From: an uncultured Dorea sp.
GTDB taxonomy: Bacteria; Bacillota; Clostridia; Lachnospirales; Lachnospiraceae
Assembly: GCA_948844705.1 (NCBI GenBank)
Contig: CAQNVT010000191.1
Span: 1-6,844, forward strand
Direction of reading: 5' to 3'
Length of the DNA stretch: 6,844 nucleotides
Of this stretch, positions 1-5,462 are shown piece by piece. Numbering within the stretch: the stretch's first letter is position 1; the number at the start of each line of letters is the position of its first letter. The notes beneath the pieces are model-generated. The model searched no databases and was not told the origin of the DNA. It was given only the letters and a program-made list of their open reading frames with translations. A program made the position numbers and the translations under genes.

Positions 1-90
1 AATGCCAAAGGCATCTATAACGATATGATCGGGCTTACCCTGGCCGCTGACTGCGAGTGTCCCGAGGATGCAGTCCCTTTTTTGTTTTAA
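1..90 (+). CDS. 3' end of an unidentified gene (29 codons plus stop)
   Basis: Frame 1 is open from the window edge to TAA at 88-90, while the other two forward frames hit stops within about 27 bases. The peptide begins NAKGIYNDMIGLTLAADC and ends in PFLF. Its codons (GGC, ATC, ACC, CTG, GCC, GAG) look like those of the confirmed genes here, which supports real coding. I do not recognise the family, and too little is present to assign a function. It converges on the hydrogenase gene, whose stop codon begins at 92, leaving one base between the two stops. The last codons coincide with a hairpin and T-run that could terminate its transcript. The alternative is that this is non-coding 3' sequence that happens to be open. 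Confidence 0.5.
   Translation, partial: NAKGIYNDMIGLTLAADCECPEDAVPFLF
49..88 (+). terminator. Putative intrinsic terminator inside the 3' end of the convergent gene
   Basis: GACTGC at 49-54 pairs perfectly with GCAGTC at 70-75. A G-T wobble (55/69) and an inner TCC/GGA stem (60-62 with 66-68) extend it, with a CGA loop and a 4-nt bulge on the left arm. Two C residues and then six T (78-83), G and four T (85-88) follow on the + strand, as in a Rho-independent terminator. The T-run encodes the last residues of the partial gene. On the minus strand the same hairpin is not followed by a T-run, so it is not an obvious terminator for the hydrogenase operon. Confidence 0.45.
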
Positions 91-91
91 C

Positions 92-1819
92 TTATTCGAT
101 ATGCTCGGTATGTAAGAGCATATGCGCCTTATGTGAATTCGGTTTTTCGAAAAATTCCTCGTACATGGCAAGTATATCCGGATTCTCATGGGAGAAGCGA
201 AGCTTCATATTTTCATCAAGCTCATACAGATTCTTGCCCCGCTCGAACGCAAGCTCCTCTCCGTCATGGATCGGCTGGCCTCCGCCGCCGACACATCCGC
301 CCGGACAGGCCATGACTTCTACGAAATCGTAATGCACCTCTCCTGCTTCTATCTTATTAAGAAGCGCTCTTGTATTGCCAAGTCCGCTGACAACCGCTGT
401 TCTCACAGTAATATCATCGATCTTGAATTCTGCCTCCTGCACGCCGTTATTTGCATTAAAGCCCTGGCTTCTCACTGCCTTAAAGGCATCTGCCGGAGGA
501 TTTTCCTTTTTGATAATATAGTATGCGCTTCGAAGCGCCGCCTCCATAACACCGCCGGTTGCGCCGAAGATCACGCCTGCTCCCGTGCCCTCCTGCATCG
601 GCCTGTCGCTTTCGATATCCACAAGCGTCTCGGGACGGATATGGGCGGAGCGGATCATCTTCACCAGCTCTCTTGTAGTAATCACTACATCGATATCATG
701 TCCGGCATACTCTTCATAGAATAATTCCATCTCCCGCTCTGCCTTTTTCGCTACGCAGGGCATCACGGATATCGTAAAGATCTTATCCGGACTTACACCA
801 AGCTTCTGCGCAAAATATGTCTTCATGGCTGCGCCGAACATCTGCTGCGGCGATTTTGCGGTAGACAGGTATCTTACAAGATGCGGGAACTGGCTCTTAA
901 TAAAGCGGACCCATCCCGGACAGCAGGAGGTAAACATCGGACGGTCCTTAAGCTCGCCGCTTGTAAACCGCTCTACAAATTCATGCCCCTCCTCCATGAT
1001 CGTAAGATCTGCGGAGAATACCGTGTCAAATACATAATCAACGCCCATTCTCTTAAGGGCATCCATGATCTTTCCTATGGTAGCCTCCTCCGGCTTAAGG
1101 CCGATCTGCTCGCCCCACGCCGTACGGACTGCAGGAGCCACCTGTGCAACAACGATCTTATCCTTATCCGCAAGCGCCTTCCACACCTTTCCGGTATCGC
1201 TTCTCTCTCTGAGCGCTCCTACCGGGCAGTGGGTAATACACTGTCCGCACAGAGAACAGTCTGCCTCATCAATCGTCTTATGCCCTGCCACATTAACGGT
1301 GGTTCGCGAACCGGTCCCTTCAAGATCCCAGATATGTAATCCCTGTACCTTGTCACAGACCTGTATGCAGCGCATACACTTGATACATTTCGCCGAATCA
1401 CGGATGAGCGGGAAATTCTTGTTCCATGGCTGATGCTCCAGCTCCCTCTTAAACGGGATCTCCAGAATATCCAGATCATTTGCGATCTTCTGAAGGCTGC
1501 AGTTGCCGCTTCTCATACAGGTAACACACAGGCAGTCATGCTGTGACAGAAGAAGTTCCACCGTATTTCTCCTGTGCTTTCTGACCTTCGGGCTGTTTGT
1601 ATAGACAACCATGCCCTCCTCAGCCACGTTATTGCATGCGGTGATAAGACGCTCTTTTCCTTCCAGCTCCACAACGCACACACGGCAGGCTGCAATCTCA
1701 TTAATTCCCTTCAGGTAGCAGAGACTTGGAATCGTAATCCCATTCTGATCGGCAGCTTCCATGATCGTGGTATTTTCTTTTACCGAAATTAATTTTCCGT
1801 CTATTGTAAGATTTACCAT
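92..1819 (-). CDS. hydA: [FeFe]-hydrogenase catalytic subunit (CpI-like, 575 aa)
   Basis: Catalyses reversible proton reduction to H2, probably in the cytoplasm. Domains in order: an N-terminal [2Fe-2S] plant-ferredoxin-like domain (C34, C45, C48, C62); a His-Cys3 [4Fe-4S] site (H94, C98, C101, C107); a two-[4Fe-4S] ferredoxin domain (C145, C148, C151, C155 and C188, C191, C194, C198); then the H-cluster domain. The three H-cluster signatures are intact: TSCCPGW (C299, C300), MPCVAKKAE (C355) and MACPGGCVGGGGQP (C505, C509). C299, S319 and nearby glutamates fit the known proton path. Length and cysteine numbering almost match Clostridium pasteurianum CpI. I chose the ATG at 1819 because the ferredoxin domain begins there and AAAGGAGG lies upstream; an in-frame ATG at 1876 would add 19 residues that overlap the upstream gene. 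The start overlaps the stop of the flavoprotein gene by 7 bp, so translation is probably coupled. Maturases HydE, HydF and HydG are not in the window. Confidence 0.96.
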   Translation of the reverse strand: MVNLTIDGKLISVKENTTIMEAADQNGITIPSLCYLKGINEIAACRVCVVELEGKERLITACNNVAEEGMVVYTNSPKVRKHRRNTVELLLSQHDCLCVTCMRSGNCSLQKIANDLDILEIPFKRELEHQPWNKNFPLIRDSAKCIKCMRCIQVCDKVQGLHIWDLEGTGSRTTVNVAGHKTIDEADCSLCGQCITHCPVGALRERSDTGKVWKALADKDKIVVAQVAPAVRTAWGEQIGLKPEEATIGKIMDALKRMGVDYVFDTVFSADLTIMEEGHEFVERFTSGELKDRPMFTSCCPGWVRFIKSQFPHLVRYLSTAKSPQQMFGAAMKTYFAQKLGVSPDKIFTISVMPCVAKKAEREMELFYEEYAGHDIDVVITTRELVKMIRSAHIRPETLVDIESDRPMQEGTGAGVIFGATGGVMEAALRSAYYIIKKENPPADAFKAVRSQGFNANNGVQEAEFKIDDITVRTAVVSGLGNTRALLNKIEAGEVHYDFVEVMACPGGCVGGGGQPIHDGEELAFERGKNLYELDENMKLRFSHENPDILAMYEEFFEKPNSHKAHMLLHTEHIE

Positions 1820-3645
1820 AATTTCTCTCTGCCTCCTTTGAATATTCCATATCCGAAATGGTCGCACCGCAGACATCGGCTTGATTCCTGCCTTGCCTCT
1901 TTTTCTGTCATGCAGTTCTCACATCCATCCCAGTCCTTTACTCTTTCGCTTGCTTCCCGCTCCGTCAGATTCACCCTTCCGCACGGCGTACGGTCATCAA
2001 TCCTCGGTTCAGGGATCTCAACGTCGCAGGATATCTCATGATGATACCCCAGATATTCGTCAATGTTTGCCGCCGCGACCTTTGCCGCCGCGATCGCCTT
2101 GATTACAGACGCCGGTCCGCTTGCACAGTCGCCGCCTGCAAATACTCCCGGAAGCCCTTCAATGCTTCCGTTGCTCTTCGTCACGATCTTCCCGCGGTTT
2201 ACAGGGATTCCTGCCTCTTCAAAATGCTTTGTCTCTATATTCTGTCCGATAGCTACAACTAAAACATCGCACGGAATGTATACGTCTTCCTCTCCCGTAG
2301 GCTTGATGCTTGCACGTCCGTCTCTGATCGCACTGACCATCTGCGGCGTTACATAGATACCTTTTATATGGTTATTCTCATCGACATCCAGAGATGCCGG
2401 AGCTTTCAGCGTCTGCACTTCAATGCCTTCTGCAACCGCTCCTTCAATCTCTGACGGAAGCGCCGTCATATCCGCCACACGCCTGCGGTATACAACACTT
2501 ACCTTCTTCGCCCCGAGACGCTTTGCCGTACGGACTGCATCCATCGTTACATTACCGCCGCCTATAACGGCAACCTCTTTTCCGGTAAGGTCCATGATAA
2601 TATTTTTCCCTACATTTCTTAAGAACTGTACGGCCGAGAAAATACCCTCCGCATCCTCGCCCTCAAGTCCCAGCTTCTTATCCGTGCTGGCGCCGATCGT
2701 GATCAGCACTGCGTCATACTCCTTCTGCAGCTGCTGGATCGTAATATCCGGACCGATCTTAAGTCCGTGCTTTACCTCTACTCCCGTCTTCAGGATCGCA
2801 TTTACGTCGTCCTCCAGACGATCCTTCGGAAGACGGTAATTCGGAATACCGTACCGAAGCATTCCCCCAAGCTTCGGAAGCATCTCATATACCGTTGTCT
2901 GGTGTCCCATAAGCTGCAGATAATATGCAGCGCTGAGTCCTCCCGGACCGCCTCCGAGCACGGCAACTCTTTTTCCTGTAGACGGTACACATGACGGCGG
3001 GTCTACCTCTCCCGCAAAATCTGCGGCTACCCGCTTAAGTCCCCTGATGTTTACCGCATCGTCTATCATATTCCTCCTGCACCTTGCCTCGCAGGGATGC
3101 TCACAGATAAATCCGCATGTAGTCGGGAACGGATTATCCTTCCGGATCAGACGGATCGCGTCCGCGTATCTGCCCTCTCCTACCAGCGCAACATAGCCCG
3201 GAATATCTACATGTGCCGGACATAAGGATACGCACGGTACCGGCTGGCTGTATGTACAGGTACAGCGTCCCCTCTCAATATGCTCAATGTAGTCGTCGCG
3301 GTATCCGATCAGCCCCTTATACACCATATTTGCCGCCTCATAACCGATCGCACAGTCCGCGGACTCCATAATGGACACTGCCGTCTCCTCCATGATCTCC
3401 AGTGTCTCCATTGTTGCTTTCCCGTCAAGCACATCCTTAATAAGATGATTCAGCTGACCAAGGCCTATCCGGCACGGCACACATTTCCCGCACGTCTGCG
3501 CATGGCATAATTCAAGGAACGCTCTTGCCATATCCACCGGACATAATCCCGGCGGGCTGGACTCGATCCGGCGTTCCAAATCCTTATAGAGACCCTCTAT
3601 TACAATATCAGCTCTGCTTGGAGAATCAATCTCTAACCTGCTCAT
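1813..3645 (-). CDS. Hydrogenase-linked NAD(P)-dependent FAD/Fe-S oxidoreductase (NuoF-like segment fused to GltD/NfnB-like)
   Basis: A 610-residue electron-transfer flavoprotein, the likely partner of the adjacent hydrogenase. Residues about 40-115 resemble the iron-sulfur end of NuoF/HydB, with TCGKCVPCRIG (C52, C55, C58) and a fourth ligand in SADCAIG (C98); NuoF's FMN/NADH-binding and SLBB domains are absent. Residues 128-190 form a GltD-type dicluster region (C128, C130, C138, C142 and C177, C181, C185, C189). An FAD dinucleotide fold follows (VAVLGGGPGGLSAA, 228-240), then a second nucleotide fold (VAVIGGGNVTMDA, 358-370) with YRRR at 386-389, which suggests NADP(H). GGD at 504-506 is the conserved FAD contact. 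Two further CxxC pairs (C575/C578 and C591/C594) lie near the C-terminus. The ATG at 3645 is preferred over an in-frame ATG at 3696, which lies just upstream of both the ribosome binding site and the predicted transcript start. The pairing matches what has been called group A2 (glutamate-synthase-linked) [FeFe]-hydrogenases, whose physiological role is poorly settled. Cofactor specificity and bifurcation are inference. Confidence 0.9.
   Translation of the reverse strand: MSRLEIDSPSRADIVIEGLYKDLERRIESSPPGLCPVDMARAFLELCHAQTCGKCVPCRIGLGQLNHLIKDVLDGKATMETLEIMEETAVSIMESADCAIGYEAANMVYKGLIGYRDDYIEHIERGRCTCTYSQPVPCVSLCPAHVDIPGYVALVGEGRYADAIRLIRKDNPFPTTCGFICEHPCEARCRRNMIDDAVNIRGLKRVAADFAGEVDPPSCVPSTGKRVAVLGGGPGGLSAAYYLQLMGHQTTVYEMLPKLGGMLRYGIPNYRLPKDRLEDDVNAILKTGVEVKHGLKIGPDITIQQLQKEYDAVLITIGASTDKKLGLEGEDAEGIFSAVQFLRNVGKNIIMDLTGKEVAVIGGGNVTMDAVRTAKRLGAKKVSVVYRRRVADMTALPSEIEGAVAEGIEVQTLKAPASLDVDENNHIKGIYVTPQMVSAIRDGRASIKPTGEEDVYIPCDVLVVAIGQNIETKHFEEAGIPVNRGKIVTKSNGSIEGLPGVFAGGDCASGPASVIKAIAAAKVAAANIDEYLGYHHEISCDVEIPEPRIDDRTPCGRVNLTEREASERVKDWDGCENCMTEKEARQESSRCLRCDHFGYGIFKGGREKLW
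1832..1839 (-). promoter_or_regulatory. Ribosome binding site of hydA
   Basis: The minus strand reads AAAGGAGG here, 12 nt before the ATG at 1819. It lies inside the last codons of the flavoprotein gene. It rules against the longer in-frame start at 1876 and shows that hydA has its own initiation signal despite the 7-bp overlap. Confidence 0.8.
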
Positions 3646-3656
3646 TCTTTGCCCTT

Positions 3657-3663
3657 CCTCCTT
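3657..3663 (-). promoter_or_regulatory. Ribosome binding site of the hydrogenase flavoprotein gene
   Basis: The minus strand reads AAGGAGG, 11 nt before the ATG at 3645. It fixes the start there, since the in-frame ATG at 3696 lies upstream of this site and of the expected transcript start. Confidence 0.8.
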
Positions 3664-3679
3664 TTTGTATATACTGTAT

Positions 3680-3710
3680 GAAACAATTTTTATCATTATA
3701 TCATTGTTTC
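3680..3710. promoter_or_regulatory. Inverted repeat GAAACAAT-N15-ATTGTTTC, candidate operator
   Basis: Two perfect 8-bp arms (3680-3687 and 3703-3710) are separated by 15 nt. The -10 of the minus-strand hydrogenase promoter (3695-3700) lies in the spacer. One arm falls between -35 and -10, and the other covers about +1 to +8. This is a typical place for a dimeric repressor to block RNA polymerase. The arms do not match the clostridial Rex consensus (TTGTTAA-N4-TTAACAA), so the regulator is unknown. Confidence 0.5.
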
Positions 3711-3723
3711 TGAAATTTGTAAT
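3695..3723 (-). promoter_or_regulatory. Predicted sigma-A promoter of the hydrogenase operon
   Basis: On the minus strand the -35 is ATTACA (3718-3723; 4 of 6 consensus positions). A 17-nt spacer leads to a perfect TATAAT -10 (3695-3700). Transcription should start near 3688, giving a leader of about 42 nt that contains the ribosome binding site. No riboswitch-sized leader is present. Confidence 0.65.
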
Positions 3724-3782
3724 CCATTTTCCAAAAAGTATTTTATTTAACAGTATAGTCAGAATTTTATCAATTGTTCTTC

Positions 3783-3811
3783 TTGACTTTAGTTTTGTAA
3801 ACTGCTAATAT
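3783..3811 (+). promoter_or_regulatory. Predicted sigma-A promoter of the ABC importer operon
   Basis: TTGACT (3783-3788) and TAATAT (3806-3811) are separated by exactly 17 nt, each with 5 of 6 consensus positions. The expected start is near 3818, about 40 nt before the ATG, which leaves no room for a riboswitch or T-box. An imperfect palindrome (GTAGC-GT-GCTAC, 3813-3824) lies directly over the predicted start and could be an operator. Confidence 0.75.
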
Positions 3812-3842
3812 GGTAGCGTGCTACACGAATTATATTAATTTC

Positions 3843-3850
3843 AGAGGAGA
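3843..3850 (+). promoter_or_regulatory. Ribosome binding site of the substrate-binding lipoprotein gene
   Basis: AGAGGAGA sits 7 nt before the ATG at 3858. This favours that start over the in-frame ATG at 3810, which falls within the -10 element of the promoter and would place extra residues ahead of a clean signal peptide. Confidence 0.8.
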
Positions 3851-3857
3851 ATGTATC

Positions 3858-4685
3858 ATGAAGAAATTTATTGCATTTATGTTAACTATGGTTATGGTTT
3901 TATCACTGTCCGCATGCGGCAGCTCCGGTTCTGATTCCGGGTCAGACGGAGACACGGCTTCCGGTTCCGGCGCTTCTTCCGAAAGTGACCAGGAATATGT
4001 GAAGGACAAAGGTACGCTAGTCATCGGTATTACCGATTTTGAGCCGATGGATTACAAGGATGATAACGGTGAATGGATCGGTTTTGACGCCGACATGGCA
4101 AAGGCCTTCGGCGAAAGTCTCGGCGTAGAGGTGGAATTCGTAGAAATTGACTGGGATAACAAGATCATGGAGCTTGACGGCAAAACTATTGACTGTGTAT
4201 GGAACGGTATGACGCTGACGGATGAAGTGACAAGCTCTATGGAATGCTCCGACCCATATTGCAACAATGGACAGGTAGTTATCGTTCCGTCCGATGTCGC
4301 GGACAAATACCAGGATACAGACAGTCTTTCCGACCTTACCTTTGCCGTAGAAGCGGGAAGCGCAGGCGAAAAAGAAGTCTCGGCTCTCGAGCTTAACTGC
4401 ACGGCCGTAAAAACGCAGGCAGACGCTCTTATGGAGGTTGCCGCAGGGACCTCTGACGCAGCAGTGATCGACTCCCTTATGGCCGCTGCTATGGTCGGCG
4501 AAGGAACCGGATATGATAAGCTCACCTACACCTGCCAGCTAAACAGCGAGGAATACGGCGTCGGCTTCCGCAAGGGCTCTGATCTTGCAAAGGCTCTGAA
4601 TGACTTCTTCAAAAAAAGCCTGGAGGACGGCAGCATGATGGAATGTGCAGAAAAATACGGCGTACAGGCCGCCATCATTGAATAA
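3858..4685 (+). CDS. Polar amino acid ABC transporter substrate-binding lipoprotein (SBP_bac_3 family, 275 aa)
   Basis: An extracytoplasmic receptor that captures a small solute for the adjacent permease. Residues 1-20 form a lipoprotein signal peptide (MKKFIAF, hydrophobic core, lipobox LSAC with C20 as the lipidated cysteine). A Ser/Gly/Asp-rich linker follows (about 21-45), then the two-lobed type-3 solute-binding fold (about 50-270). Recognisable pieces are GTLVIGITD near the lobe start, GFDADMAKAFG, WNGMTLTDE (115-123), the DPY segment (132-134), VEAGSAGEK (164-172) and AAVIDSLMA (201-209). D205 occupies the place of the conserved aspartate that binds the ligand amino group. The arginine normally following T-x-E and contacting the alpha-carboxylate is Val124 here, so the ligand may not be a standard alpha-amino acid or may be bound differently. 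Six cysteines besides the lipobox one are present, unusually many for an exported protein. The exact substrate cannot be told. Confidence 0.93.
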   Translation: MKKFIAFMLTMVMVLSLSACGSSGSDSGSDGDTASGSGASSESDQEYVKDKGTLVIGITDFEPMDYKDDNGEWIGFDADMAKAFGESLGVEVEFVEIDWDNKIMELDGKTIDCVWNGMTLTDEVTSSMECSDPYCNNGQVVIVPSDVADKYQDTDSLSDLTFAVEAGSAGEKEVSALELNCTAVKTQADALMEVAAGTSDAAVIDSLMAAAMVGEGTGYDKLTYTCQLNSEEYGVGFRKGSDLAKALNDFFKKSLEDGSMMECAEKYGVQAAIIE

Positions 4686-4696
4686 GGAAAGAAAAA

Positions 4697-4727
4697 TTGT
4701 AACTGTGAAGATACTGAACAGTTACGA
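4697..4727 (+). other. Intergenic hairpin between binding-protein and permease genes
   Basis: GTAACTGT (4699-4706) pairs perfectly with ACAGTTAC (4718-4725) around an 11-nt loop, and outer T-G and T-A pairs bring the stem to 10 bp. No T-run follows, so it is unlikely to be a strong terminator. In ABC importer operons such hairpins often protect the upstream message and allow more binding protein than permease; that role is inferred here. Confidence 0.5.
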
Positions 4728-4760
4728 AAAATTAAAGTAACGGACAAAGGATAAACTCTC

Positions 4761-5447
4761 ATGAATCAGATATTGGAACAGATGCCGATCGTTGTCAGTT
4801 CGCTTAATATCGGCTTTATACAGACATTAAAATTATTTTTTGTGACCCTTATCGGCGCCTTTCCCCTGGGACTTGTGATCGCCTTCGGCTCTATGTCACA
4901 TTTCCGCCCCTTAAGCTGTTTTTCCAGGCTCCTTGTCTGGATCATACGGGGAACGCCTTTGATGATCCAGCTTCTTATCATTTATTACTTCCCCGGCCTG
5001 GTCCTTAACAATCCGATCTGGGGAGGAGGCGAAGCAGGTCGGTTTCTTGCGGCATCTGTGTCATTTATTCTGAATTACGCCTGCTATTTTTCAGAAATAT
5101 ACCGGGGCGGCATACAGGGCGTGCCTGCCGGACAAGAAGAAGCCGGCCTCGTGCTGGGCATGACAAAAAGCCAGATATTTTTTAAGGTAACCTTACTTCA
5201 GATGATCAAGCGGATCGTTCCGCCGATGTCAAATGAGATCATTACGCTTGTAAAGGACACCTCACTTGCCCGGATCATTGCCCTTCAGGAGATCATCTGG
5301 GCCGGACAGGCATTCATGAAGGGATCAAACGGTATCTCCGGCGCGGTCTGGCCTCTGTTTTTTACGGCTGTTTATTATCTTATTTTTAACGGTATTCTTA
5401 CAGTGCTTCTCGGACGGCTGGAAAAGAAACTGGATTATTTCAGATAA
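4761..5447 (+). CDS. Amino acid ABC transporter permease (HisM/GlnP-type, 228 aa)
   Basis: An integral membrane channel subunit of a polar amino acid importer. Hydrophobic segments lie at roughly 16-44, 56-80, 95-112 and 195-218, with a further moderately hydrophobic stretch near 155-185; the family usually has five helices. Diagnostic motifs are RGTPLMIQ (63-70), the cytoplasmic EAA coupling loop that contacts the ATPase (about 126-147: EEAGLVLG, then FFKVTLLQ) and KDTSLARIIALQEI (165-178). Length is normal for the His/Glu/Gln/Arg/opine permease family. AAAGGA at 4746-4751 precedes the ATG by 9 nt. It begins 75 nt after the binding-protein stop, so the two genes are very likely one importer. 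No ATP-binding subunit follows; rsmE begins 15 nt downstream. Because the coupling loop looks intact, an ATPase encoded elsewhere probably energises it. Confidence 0.94.
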   Translation: MNQILEQMPIVVSSLNIGFIQTLKLFFVTLIGAFPLGLVIAFGSMSHFRPLSCFSRLLVWIIRGTPLMIQLLIIYYFPGLVLNNPIWGGGEAGRFLAASVSFILNYACYFSEIYRGGIQGVPAGQEEAGLVLGMTKSQIFFKVTLLQMIKRIVPPMSNEIITLVKDTSLARIIALQEIIWAGQAFMKGSNGISGAVWPLFFTAVYYLIFNGILTVLLGRLEKKLDYFR

Positions 5448-5462
5448 GGGAGGCGTGATATT

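Noticed and set aside
188..724. Plus-strand open frame of 178 residues opposite the C-terminal part of hydA
   Set aside because: The opposite strand encodes the conserved H-cluster domain. The translated product has no recognisable motifs.
881..1339. Plus-strand open frame of 152 residues opposite the middle of hydA
   Set aside because: It is antisense to the H-cluster and ferredoxin motifs of hydA, and no protein family is apparent.
3757..3788. AGTCA / TGACT inverted pair overlapping the importer -35
   Set aside because: The arms are only 5 bp, separated by 22 nt, and one arm is explained by the -35 hexamer, so chance is sufficient.
3660..3815. Possible Rex redox-repressor site in the divergent control region
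   Set aside because: I looked for TTGTTAA-N4-TTAACAA or close variants and found only scattered TTGT and ACAA pieces, none in the right arrangement.
3818..3857. Riboswitch or T-box leader ahead of the importer
   Set aside because: The predicted leader is only about 40 nt and has no terminator or aptamer-like structure.
4052..4525. Minus-strand open frame of 157 residues opposite the substrate-binding protein gene
   Set aside because: It is a Ser/Ala/Thr-rich shadow translation of a clear solute-binding protein, and nothing about it suggests a real gene.
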